This document shows positions 1 to 6,615 of a stretch of DNA of 7,738 nucleotides, piece by piece. A program made the translations under genes and the position numbers. Location of the stretch: positions 1 to 7,738 of the forward strand of contig JAUXBS010000050.1 of NCBI GenBank assembly GCA_030619245.1, given 5' to 3'. The stretch comes from Clostridia bacterium. GTDB taxonomy: Bacteria; UBA6262; WVXT01; JAUXBS01. Each line of letters opens with the position of its first letter. Position 1 is the first letter of the stretch. The notes under the pieces are model-generated. The model saw only the letters and a list, made by a program, of their open reading frames with translations, made no database searches and had not been told where the DNA came from.

Positions 1-828
1 GCTGTCAGCGCCGAGCTTTTTGCTTGCAAGAAGGGTGGTAAGCGTTGCGGCGCTGCCGCACAACTGCCCCTCTCCTGAATTAATGTGCTTGAATAATCCT
101 TTAACGTCATATTTCTTTATATCATCAAGGACCAGTTCGTCCATCTTCTTAACCTTATCTATATCAAGTTTAACGTGTGACATGTCAGTAGAGGCAACCA
201 GTAGCGCATTCTTTCCCTTAATCGCATTAACTATTGCGGTTGCAAGTTTCTCACACAGCTCTTCAGAAGGATAGTTCACCAGTATTGGGACTATCTGGAA
301 TTCCGAAAGGACTGTCTGTAAAAACGGTAATTCCACTTCAAGTGAATGTTCTCTTAAATAAGCCTGTTCATTAAATTCAAAAAGCTCGGATTCACTTATG
401 ATATCATTGGCTACTTCAGTATTTACTTTAACTATGCCAAGAGGAGTTTTCCAGTAACCCTTGTTGTACACGGAGGCACCCTTAACTTCAGAACGATGGC
501 TCAGGCCGATCAGGATAACAATATCGTATTTTTTGTCCTTTAACAGGCTGAAACCGTATGCCGCCGTCTGTCCTGAAAAGGAGTATCCTGCGTGTGGAAC
601 GATAAGTGACACCAGTTTGCCTTCTATTTTCTGCTCCGGGACGCTATCCAGGCATTTATTCACCGTTTGCTGGAGTTTTTCTTTGTTACAGGAGTAAAAT
701 TGCCCCGCATATACAGGCATTCGTATATGTTCATCCTTCAACTTCTCCTGTTTTGCCGAACTGCAGGAAAGCAGCGCAAACATTATGACAAACAAAATAA
801 TGAAAATATTCTTTTGATTTCTTTTCAT
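1..828 (-). CDS. AmmeMemoRadiSam system protein B (Memo family), predicted lipoprotein, 3' end outside window
   Basis: I read this from the reverse complement: an ATG at 828 opens 276 uninterrupted codons to the left edge with no stop, so the C-terminus is missing. Residues 1-22 form a lipoprotein signal: basic start MKRNQK, a hydrophobic core, and lipobox LLSC with the cysteine at 22. The Memo fold starts near residue 37 (MPVYAGQFY), where ordinary family members begin. Family motifs are VPHAGYSFSG (77-86), IGLSH (107-111), HSLEVELPFLQ (161-171), STDMSH (213-218) and CGSAAT (257-262). By comparison with human MEMO1, whose metal site uses two His, an Asp/His pair and a Cys, the equivalents H79, H111, D215, H218 and C257 are all present. 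The protein's biochemical role is not settled; the family is related to class III extradiol dioxygenases. The gene starts 31 bases after pcm and has no clear Shine-Dalgarno. A C-terminal AMMECR1 fusion cannot be excluded because the end is not visible. Confidence 0.93.
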   Translation of the reverse strand, partial: MKRNQKNIFIILFVIMFALLSCSSAKQEKLKDEHIRMPVYAGQFYSCNKEKLQQTVNKCLDSVPEQKIEGKLVSLIVPHAGYSFSGQTAAYGFSLLKDKKYDIVILIGLSHRSEVKGASVYNKGYWKTPLGIVKVNTEVANDIISESELFEFNEQAYLREHSLEVELPFLQTVLSEFQIVPILVNYPSEELCEKLATAIVNAIKGKNALLVASTDMSHVKLDIDKVKKMDELVLDDIKKYDVKGLFKHINSGEGQLCGSAATLTTLLASKKLGADS

Positions 829-859
829 TCTATTATAATAACAAAATGTATATTATTTT

Positions 860-1591
860 TCAAGGGCTTTCCCCGACCATGGGAACGAATCTTACACTCG
901 TAATACTCTTCTTCTTTATTTTACCGCCTGACTTCTCCATTAACAACAGTTTCTGCACCTCATGAACGCCGCCAACCGGCAGTACCAGCCTGCCGCCTTC
1001 CGCAAGCTGGTTTATAAGCGCCTCCGGGACCTCTTCAGGAGCGCAGGTTGCCATTATCCCGTCATAAGGGGCATGCTCTTTCCAGCCGAGGTAACCGTTG
1101 CCGTGTTTTATCTTTATATTTTTGTAATCAAGCCCGGCAAGAATTTCTTCCGCTCTACTGGCGAGTTTTTTAATAATCTCAACCGAGTACACTTTTTTTA
1201 CTATTTCAGCGAGGACAGCGGCCTGGTAGCCTGACCCTGTACCTATTTCCAGTACCCTGTCATTTTTATCCAGTTCAAGGAGTTCAGTCATGAGCGCGAC
1301 AATGTAGGGCTGGGAAATTGTCTGGCCTTCTCCAATGCTTAGCGGGTGGTCCGCGTAGGCTCTTGATTTCTCGTTTTCCGGGACGAATTCGTGCCTCGGG
1401 ACTTTTTCCATTGCAGCAAGCACCCTGTCGTCTTTTATTCCCCTTGCTTTAATCTGCCTTGAAACCATCAGGCTGCGTTTTGAGGCATGGTTTTCTTCCG
1501 ACATGTTCATTTGGAGCTCCCTTGATTGTGTTGAACACCCCTGGGAAGCAAAAACAACTGCTAATAAAAAATATAAATTACTCAAATTCAT
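860..1591 (-). CDS. pcm: Protein-L-isoaspartate O-methyltransferase with lipoprotein-like N-terminus
   Basis: This enzyme transfers a methyl group from SAM to isoaspartyl residues in damaged proteins, starting their repair. Family features in the 243-residue product are HEFVP (67-71), GEGQTISQPYIVALM (87-101, substrate region), SAM-binding motif I VLEIGTGSGYQ (113-123), the ATCAPEEVP stretch (181-189), RLVLPVG (201-207) and C-terminal VRFVPMVGE (233-241). Usual bacterial forms are about 205-220 residues, so about 28 N-terminal residues are extra. These are hydrophobic and end in SQGC (C19), resembling a lipoprotein signal, although there is no basic residue before the hydrophobic core. An alternative ATG at 1510 (residue 28) would give a 216-residue cytosolic enzyme and is preceded by AAGGGAG six bases upstream, a better ribosome site than the one at 1591. 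Both starts may be used. The gene starts 2 bases after the tatD stop. The enzyme assignment is firm; the start and location are not. Confidence 0.93.
   Translation of the reverse strand: MNLSNLYFLLAVVFASQGCSTQSRELQMNMSEENHASKRSLMVSRQIKARGIKDDRVLAAMEKVPRHEFVPENEKSRAYADHPLSIGEGQTISQPYIVALMTELLELDKNDRVLEIGTGSGYQAAVLAEIVKKVYSVEIIKKLASRAEEILAGLDYKNIKIKHGNGYLGWKEHAPYDGIMATCAPEEVPEALINQLAEGGRLVLPVGGVHEVQKLLLMEKSGGKIKKKSITSVRFVPMVGESP
1510..1523 (-). promoter_or_regulatory. Candidate internal ribosome binding site and ATG within pcm
   Basis: The minus strand reads AAGGGAG, then CTCCAA, then ATG at 1510-1508. This purine-rich element at good spacing lies exactly where ordinary cytosolic Pcm proteins begin. 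It bears on the start choice: initiation here removes the lipoprotein-like leader. The match to a Shine-Dalgarno is only partial and may be chance. Confidence 0.4.
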
Positions 1592-1593
1592 GA

Positions 1594-2349
1594 TTATTTC
1601 TTATTAAAGTTAAACAGGGACCGTGCGTTTCCTGCCGTCTGCCGCTCAAGTTCATCCCGGGGAACGTTTCTTAGTTCTGACAATTCTTCTAAAATATATT
1701 TAACCCAGGAAGGCTCATTCCTCTTTCCCCTGACCGGCTGGGGAGCCAGGTAGGGGCTGTCAGTTTCTATCAGGAGCCTGTCTCCGGGCGCTATTGACGC
1801 AACGCTCTTTAATTTTTCAGCCCCGGGAAATGTAACAGGCCCTGCGATGGATATATAAAGCCCGAGTTCAAGGCATTCCCTCATTTCCCGCTCGTTTCCG
1901 CTGAAACAGTGCATTACGCCATTGTTAATATTTTCCTCTTTCAATATCTTCAGAGTATCCGCCATTGCCTCCCTGCTGTGTATAATAACGGGAAGTTCCC
2001 TTGTTTTCGCTATATTCAACTGTTTTTTGAATACTTCCAGTTGTACATCCTTAGGAGAGTGGTTGTAATGATAATCAAGGCCGATTTCGCCGAGGGCTGA
2101 CGGGTTAATATCATTAATGGCTGTAATAAGTTGTTCCTCATTATAACCTGAAGAATCATGAGGGTGTACCCCGATAGCGCCGTGTATAAAGTCATGTTTC
2201 TTCAGCAATTCCGAAAATGTTTCAAGTTCGGCGTAATCACTGCAGATACAGAGTATTTCTTCAACATTATTATCCCAGGCCCTTTTGATGACTTCTTCCC
2301 TGTCGCTGTTAAACCGTTTGTCTGCAAGGTGAGCATGTGTATCAATCAT
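1594..2349 (-). CDS. tatD: TatD-family metal-dependent hydrolase (DNase)
   Basis: The 251-residue product is a standard-length TatD amidohydrolase-fold protein. Metal ligands of the family are visible: H5 and H7 in MIDTHAHL, E88 in LGEIGLDYHY, H124 in IIHSREA, H147 in GVMHCFSG, and D197 in LLIETDSPYLAP. TatD enzymes are cytosolic divalent-metal-dependent nucleases (3'-5' exonuclease and AP-site activity in studied members); related proteins have also been called D-aminoacyl-tRNA or DNA deacylases, so the substrate here is not certain. No signal sequence is present, unlike its immediate neighbours. The start overlaps the 3' end of the radical SAM gene by 8 bases and the stop lies 2 bases before the longer pcm start, so translation is probably coupled. 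A weak AAGAGA lies upstream of the ATG. No missing catalytic residue was seen. Confidence 0.95.
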   Translation of the reverse strand: MIDTHAHLADKRFNSDREEVIKRAWDNNVEEILCICSDYAELETFSELLKKHDFIHGAIGVHPHDSSGYNEEQLITAINDINPSALGEIGLDYHYNHSPKDVQLEVFKKQLNIAKTRELPVIIHSREAMADTLKILKEENINNGVMHCFSGNEREMRECLELGLYISIAGPVTFPGAEKLKSVASIAPGDRLLIETDSPYLAPQPVRGKRNEPSWVKYILEELSELRNVPRDELERQTAGNARSLFNFNKK

Positions 2350-3616
2350 TGTTAATCTCTTGATGAGGTTGTTTGGCCGGTTTTTTTTCGCTATTCCAGA
2401 CCCCTGCTATAACGGCGCCGCAGAATTTACACCTGCCGTTTAATATGTGGTTCTGCAGTATTTTATAGCCATAGCGTTCAATAAGCTTCTTGCTGCATTC
2501 CGGACAGTAGGTGTCTTCATCAGGGTCTCCGGGAACGTTTCCTATATAAGCGTAGTTAAGCCCGCATTCCAGGGCGTACTTCTTTGCCTGCCTTAAAGTA
2601 TCTACGGATGTTGGCGGCAGGTTCTTAAGCCGGTGGAGGGGATAGAACCTGGAAAATGATATCGGCACGTCCGGCCCGAGGTTTTTCCTTATCCAGTTGC
2701 ACATGTCTTTTATCATCTCAGGGCCATCGTTTTTCGTCGGTACGACCAGGTTGACAAGTTCAAGCCATACCCCGTTTTCCTTCAGGGTCTTTAGCGTGTT
2801 GAGTACCGGGTACAGTTTTGCGCCGCACAGGTCGCCGTAATATTCTTCCGAGAACCCCTTCAGGTCTATACAGGCGGCATCCAGGTACTTGCACAGTTCC
2901 TCCAGTGGTTCCCTGCTGATATATCCGCAGGAATGAACAACATTCTTTATGCCTGCCTTTCTGGCAAGAATGGACGTTTGCAGCATGTATTCATAGAAAT
3001 TGGTTGGTTCAGTATAAGTATAGGCGATAGATCTTGCCCCTGTCTTAATCGCAAGCTGTACTATATCCCCGGGTTTCAGGTTATAATTAATTGTTTCCGT
3101 GGGCCGGGCCTGTGAGATTTCCCAGTTCTGGCAGAATTTACAGCGCAGGTTACAGCCTGCGGTCGCTATTGAAAAAGCGCTGGTGCCCGGAAGAAAGTGG
3201 CTGAACGGTTTTTTCTCAATGGGGTCAACGTGTACCGCGCAGGGGTTGGCGTAAGACATTGAAAAAAGTTTACCGTCAATGTTCTTCCTGGCCCTGCAAA
3301 AACCCCATTCTCCGGGATTAAGGCTGCACTTCCTGGGGCAGAGCAGGCATTGGACTGTTTTTTTCTCAAGTTTTTCATAGTACATTGCCTCGATTGGCGA
3401 GATAAACCCTTCTTCTCTTGAAATAGTCTTCTCTTCCTGTTTCTTATCGGGCTGTTTATCAGGCTGTTTCTCAGGCTGTTTTTCGGTTTTTTTCTCTACA
3501 TACGGGGTGGCAGCCGTTACGGCAGACTGTTTACCTTTCCTTATTACGAGAGACAATGAAATGACTGTTAAGGCAATAACTAAAGTAATGATAAGTTTTC
3601 TGGGTTTACTGTACAT
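2342..3616 (-). CDS. amrS: AmmeMemoRadiSam system radical SAM enzyme with N-terminal membrane anchor
   Basis: The 424-residue product carries the radical SAM cluster motif CNLRCKFC (C155, C159, C162), which binds a 4Fe-4S cluster that cleaves SAM. Before it lies a four-cysteine motif (C90, C93, C97, C107, with LCPRKCSLNPGEWGFC) typical of this family, and YTYTEPTNFYEY (200-211) is another family hallmark. The C-terminus has a zinc-ribbon-like set, C371, C374, C396 and C399. Ordinary members begin near MYYEKL (residue 78). Here about 77 residues are added: a hydrophobic segment at about 8-25 flanked by basic residues on both sides, then a charged linker (about 40-68) with three KQP[ED] repeats. 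The reaction of this family is unknown; it was named for genomic co-occurrence with AMMECR1 and Memo proteins. The ATG follows the upstream stop by 27 bases without a clear Shine-Dalgarno. Its 3' end overlaps tatD. The family call is firm; topology is open because the charges flanking the segment are balanced. Confidence 0.94.
   Translation of the reverse strand: MYSKPRKLIITLVIALTVISLSLVIRKGKQSAVTAATPYVEKKTEKQPEKQPDKQPDKKQEEKTISREEGFISPIEAMYYEKLEKKTVQCLLCPRKCSLNPGEWGFCRARKNIDGKLFSMSYANPCAVHVDPIEKKPFSHFLPGTSAFSIATAGCNLRCKFCQNWEISQARPTETINYNLKPGDIVQLAIKTGARSIAYTYTEPTNFYEYMLQTSILARKAGIKNVVHSCGYISREPLEELCKYLDAACIDLKGFSEEYYGDLCGAKLYPVLNTLKTLKENGVWLELVNLVVPTKNDGPEMIKDMCNWIRKNLGPDVPISFSRFYPLHRLKNLPPTSVDTLRQAKKYALECGLNYAYIGNVPGDPDEDTYCPECSKKLIERYGYKILQNHILNGRCKFCGAVIAGVWNSEKKPAKQPHQEINND
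3447..3482 (-). repeat. Three 12-base tandem repeats encoding the KQP[D/E] linker
   Basis: On the plus strand three adjacent 12-base units read tcgggctgttta, tcaggctgtttc and tcaggctgtttt. They encode repeated KQP[D/E] residues between the membrane segment and the radical SAM domain. Because the unit is a multiple of three, copy-number change would lengthen or shorten the linker without a frameshift. Confidence 0.85.
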
Positions 3617-3643
3617 GTTATTATTATATCACAGCCATCAGGT

Positions 3644-5614
3644 TTAGTCCATGCTTTTTTTATTGTATTCCTTATCCGCCTCAATACCCGTTTGCTCCGT
3701 CGTCGTCGGCAGCAGCGGATAGTCCTTAATGTCAATGTACTTGAAAACAAAACTGGTTTTAACGCTTGAATCTCCACTGCCTTCCTTCCAGCTGACCTTT
3801 GCGGCCGCCATGTACCTTAAGCCTTTTTCTGGGACCAGTTTATTTATCTTCATGGAATAAACGACCGGGCGCTGAGCTTCAAACGGGTCGATATTTATGA
3901 CCGGCAGGCTGTACAATTCCATTCCCTCCATCGGTAGAGGCCTGATTTCCAGGCCGCTTAAAGCCCTGTCCTTGCCGGTGAGCTGCAGGTTGACCTTAAC
4001 ATCAAAAACCCTGTCAAACGGTACTACATCATTCGCTTCAAGAGATATCTTTAGCGGAGCGCGCCCGTATTCCTCCCGGGCCCTTGACATGGCAGACGCT
4101 CCTGCAACCAGCCATTCCATTGAGCTGTAAGGCCCCTTTCTGCCCCATAATATGCGGCTGAAATCATGAATGAATATACCGTATGCCCGCCTGTCATTAT
4201 ATACCTTTTTAAAGGCTGTAATGAGCCTGTTGTAATACTCCTCGGTACCTGCCGGGTTCAAAGTGTTTTGATGAACTACCCAGTCAACCTGGTTCCCGAT
4301 AACCACCTGAGCGTCGCCGGCATGCAGGTAATCGTTCCAGCTTTTCATCATGTTTTTAAACTGTTCGCTGTCGCACTCGTACATCATGACGGACAGGAAA
4401 TCCACCCCGGCGTCTGTCATCATAATAACGTCCTGCCCGTGCTGCCAGCCCTTCTGCCAGCTCAGGGTAAAAGCCCACAAAGGCAGCTCAAGGCCGGATT
4501 TTTCCTTTATTTCCTTTACAATCAACGAAACCTTCCTGGCCCTCCACCAGTTCCACGCGTCAACAACCGGCATATCCTTTTTCTTCCTGACGTACACTAA
4601 TTTTCCAAGCCAGGCCATTCGCTTTTCACGGGTGAAATTATTCCAGTCCCCGGGTTCTTCAATTCTCATCTCGCTCATGAACTCATCCACCATTTCAAAA
4701 CCACCCCTGGCATTGCGTATGTAATCAAGGCCGATATAATCAATGCCCGGGATGGACTTGATGTTTTTAATAAACCTGATAATATCGCTTACGCGTTTTT
4801 CGTCAGCCAGTGATATCCCCCTGCCTTTTATTAATCTTCCCTTTTCAGTATCGTAATCCCAGGAATATTCATAGTCCGCCGCAAACCTGCGGGGCCCAAA
4901 GGTTAAATACGCAGCGAGCCAGGCGCCGAATTTTAAACCATTCTTATGGGCTTCCGCGGCAATTTCTTCAAGCAGCGGCAGGTTGTCCGTGTTCCAGGGG
5001 AAAGACGGGCCCAGCTTTTCCTTGTAGGCGGAAGTCTGGCCTGTTAAATGGAAGAACGTGTCAACCCCCATGAAATCAGCCCATTTAAAAATGTTCCTCC
5101 AGCCGCCCGGTTTGCCGTTCATATCCCTTATTTTCATTTTATTAAAAGGCTTGGAGTACTCCAGGGTAAGTATTGATACGGGTGGATTTAATTTAGCCGG
5201 TTTCCTGCTTCTTATTTTAAATGCGCACTCTGAAACTCTAAACTGCTTTTTACCGGATATGGGTAAATATCTTAATTTAACCTTATACTCGCCTTCCTCC
5301 GCATTCCAGGGTACGGGCCACCTGCCGCGCCAGGTTTTGTTTTTACTGTCGTAAGCCAGGTATATGAACTTCTTATACCCGATGGTTGAAACAAGTTCCT
5401 CTCCCCTGTAGACAAAAGCAACAATCCGGCGGTTTTTTAGTTGGTTTAATATGTCTTCGCTCCCGGGACTGGCATTGATATCTACGTAATCATAGTGGAG
5501 GTATGTTTTTGAATCAGTCAGGAGTCCTATACCGGGAAGCACTGCATGATAAACAATGATTGTTATGATTAAGGAGGATACTATTAGAATTAGTAGAAGA
5601 TGCTTTGTTTTCAA
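3644..5614 (-). CDS. Membrane-anchored glycoside-hydrolase-like TIM-barrel protein
   Basis: The product has 656 residues. Residues about 6-28 form one hydrophobic segment with a basic start (MKTKH), so it is a membrane anchor or uncleaved signal placing the rest outside the cytoplasm. Residues about 38-135 look like a beta-rich, Ig-like domain. Residues about 145-510 look like a TIM barrel of the putative glycoside hydrolase type (GHL10/DUF187-like): GIDYIGLDYIR (290-300) resembles the DGIHLDYIR strand of those families, with D297 a candidate acid, and LSVMMYECD (407-415) supplies E413 and D415 near a later strand. Aromatic-rich stretches such as VDAWNWWRAR suggest a carbohydrate-binding cleft. 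Residues about 520-630 resemble a second beta-sandwich. The start is a TTG one base after the dtd stop, chosen because it puts the hydrophobic segment at the N-terminus; no in-frame ATG was found just upstream. I infer glycan hydrolysis or binding only from fold-like motifs; the substrate is unknown. Confidence 0.75.
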   Translation of the reverse strand: MKTKHLLLILIVSSLIITIIVYHAVLPGIGLLTDSKTYLHYDYVDINASPGSEDILNQLKNRRIVAFVYRGEELVSTIGYKKFIYLAYDSKNKTWRGRWPVPWNAEEGEYKVKLRYLPISGKKQFRVSECAFKIRSRKPAKLNPPVSILTLEYSKPFNKMKIRDMNGKPGGWRNIFKWADFMGVDTFFHLTGQTSAYKEKLGPSFPWNTDNLPLLEEIAAEAHKNGLKFGAWLAAYLTFGPRRFAADYEYSWDYDTEKGRLIKGRGISLADEKRVSDIIRFIKNIKSIPGIDYIGLDYIRNARGGFEMVDEFMSEMRIEEPGDWNNFTREKRMAWLGKLVYVRKKKDMPVVDAWNWWRARKVSLIVKEIKEKSGLELPLWAFTLSWQKGWQHGQDVIMMTDAGVDFLSVMMYECDSEQFKNMMKSWNDYLHAGDAQVVIGNQVDWVVHQNTLNPAGTEEYYNRLITAFKKVYNDRRAYGIFIHDFSRILWGRKGPYSSMEWLVAGASAMSRAREEYGRAPLKISLEANDVVPFDRVFDVKVNLQLTGKDRALSGLEIRPLPMEGMELYSLPVINIDPFEAQRPVVYSMKINKLVPEKGLRYMAAAKVSWKEGSGDSSVKTSFVFKYIDIKDYPLLPTTTEQTGIEADKEYNKKSMD

Positions 5615-5615
5615 C

Positions 5616-6083
5616 TTATTGGATACTCTTTTTCAGGAGTTGTTCTGTATCCATTGTAATTGTTACAGGGCCGTCATTATGAATTTCAACGTTCATTTCA
5701 ACTCCGAACCATCCCTCTTCAACTTTGAGGTTTAATAATTTTATGCGTTCAACAAAAAGCTTGTAGAGTTCCCTGGCTTTTTCAGGCGGCGCGGCGGTTT
5801 TGAAATCCGGCCTTCTTCCTTTCCTGCAGTCACCGAACAGGGTAAATTGCGGGATGATAAGGATATCCGCATTTATATCAATTGCCGATGAATTAAACTT
5901 CCCGTTTTCAGTAAAAATACGGAGGCCAGTTGTTTTCCCCGAAAGGAAATTAACATCATCGCCGGTGTCAGCTTCCCCTATGCCGAGGAAGACCACCAGC
6001 CCTCTGTTTATTTCCCTCCTGTCCTGCGGCCGGCTTTTTCTTGATACGCCTGCTTTTAAAACCCTTTGAATCACTGCTCTCAT
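5616..6083 (-). CDS. dtd: D-aminoacyl-tRNA deacylase
   Basis: Dtd removes D-amino acids (and, in studied members, glycine wrongly charged on tRNA-Ala) from tRNAs in the cytosol. The 155-residue product has the usual length, starts MRAVIQRV as the family does, and carries GLVVFLGI (28-35), LRIF (54-57), QFTLFGDCRKGRRPDF (79-94), and NDGPVT (136-141), which contains the Gly-cisPro pair that reads substrate chirality. Two points differ from the common sequence. The conserved SQFT motif reads PQFT here (P78), and the second-strand region usually like VDGEVVGEI is replaced by an arginine-rich, slightly longer stretch (residues about 14-25). The active-site main-chain geometry may still hold, so I keep it as functional. 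Its ATG overlaps the stop of the upstream gene by 4 bases (ATGA) with no clear Shine-Dalgarno, pointing to translational coupling. Confidence 0.95.
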   Translation of the reverse strand: MRAVIQRVLKAGVSRKSRPQDRREINRGLVVFLGIGEADTGDDVNFLSGKTTGLRIFTENGKFNSSAIDINADILIIPQFTLFGDCRKGRRPDFKTAAPPEKARELYKLFVERIKLLNLKVEEGWFGVEMNVEIHNDGPVTITMDTEQLLKKSIQ

Positions 6084-6508
6084 ATTAAACTCATGGCGTG
6101 GTCAACGGAACTTGCTCTAATAACACCCTTTATATCCCAGGTTTTTATGCCTATCACCTTTTTATCGCATGCGAGCGCAAGCCCTATTTCGGATAACGTC
6201 CCATACCGCCCGTCAACAGCCACCAGTACGTCGGCGGTTCTTATTATTATCGCATTCCTTGCGTGGCTCATGGCTGTAACTATGGGGATATCGATATATT
6301 TATTAGAATATTTCTTGTTGTTTCCGGGCAGTATTCCTATCGTCAGCCCCCCGGCGGACTTTGCTCCCTTGCAGGCGCTTTCCATCACACCGCCCATCCC
6401 GCCGCAAACCAGGGTATGCTTACCCAGGGCAATCATCTTACCCAGTTTATAGGCTGTCCTCCTGCTTATCTCGGAACAGTATGCCCCTCCAATTACTCCG
6501 ATAATCAT
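6080..6508 (-). CDS. TIGR00725-type Rossmann protein (LOG/lysine-decarboxylase-like)
   Basis: The 142-residue product resembles the TIGR00725 family of small nucleotide-binding Rossmann proteins related to LOG (cytokinin phosphoribohydrolase-like) and DprA-type folds. Motifs are IGVIGG (3-8), CGGMGGVMESACKGAKSAGG (35-54), TIGILPG (56-62), ARNAIIIRTAD (83-93) and DGRYGTLSEIGLAL (99-112), the last matching the family's GTxxE signature with E107. The reaction of this family has not been established, and I do not assign one. I start it at the ATG at 6508, preceded by AAGGA at good spacing. The frame stays open further upstream (to 6559), but that extension would be translated tRNA and was rejected. 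It begins 21 bases after the tRNA CCA end and overlaps dtd by 4 bases. Confidence 0.85.
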   Translation of the reverse strand: MIIGVIGGAYCSEISRRTAYKLGKMIALGKHTLVCGGMGGVMESACKGAKSAGGLTIGILPGNNKKYSNKYIDIPIVTAMSHARNAIIIRTADVLVAVDGRYGTLSEIGLALACDKKVIGIKTWDIKGVIRASSVDHAMSLI

Positions 6509-6529
6509 AATATTATTCCTTTCCGCGCC

Positions 6530-6604
6530 TGGAGGGCCCAAAGGGAATCGAACCCTCATTCCAGGATCCGGAATCCTGTACTCTATCCATTGAGCTATGG
6601 GCCC
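6530..6604 (-). tRNA. tRNA-Arg (anticodon CCG), CCA encoded
   Basis: The cloverleaf was folded by hand on the minus strand. Acceptor GGGCCCA pairs fully with TGGGCCC. The D stem is GCTC/GAGT, with loop AATGGATA carrying the GG pair and A20 expected for tRNA-Arg. The anticodon stem CAGGA/TCCTG is perfect, with loop TTCCGGA giving anticodon CCG, which reads CGG. The variable loop is GAAT. The T stem is GAGGG/CCCTT with loop TTCGATT. Discriminator base 73 is T, followed by an encoded CCA at 6532-6530. U73 is unusual for bacterial tRNA-Arg, which mostly has A or G. The gene lies 21 bases upstream of the next gene's start in the same direction, so it may head the operon transcript and be cut out by tRNA processing. 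Confidence 0.95.
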
Positions 6605-6615
6605 TTATAAAAAAT

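Noticed and set aside
3447..3482. Tandem repeats considered as a CRISPR or regulatory array
   Set aside because: The 12-base units are directly adjacent without spacers and encode a KQP[D/E] linker in frame.
3617..3643. TATAAT-like box in the gap before the radical SAM gene
   Set aside because: No acceptable -35 was found at 16-18 bases, and AT-rich gaps produce such boxes by chance. It could still be a weak internal promoter.
4166..4724. Plus-strand open frames of 144 and 124 codons
   Set aside because: They lie wholly inside the glycoside-hydrolase-like gene on the other strand and show no family motif. The same holds for the other plus-strand frames within 20-5354 and 5800-6610.
6509..6559. 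Upstream extension of the LOG-like gene to a start at 6559
   Set aside because: The extra residues (RVRFPLGPPG and so on) are a translation of the tRNA-Arg T arm and acceptor. The ATG at 6508 has its own AAGGA site and matches the family start.
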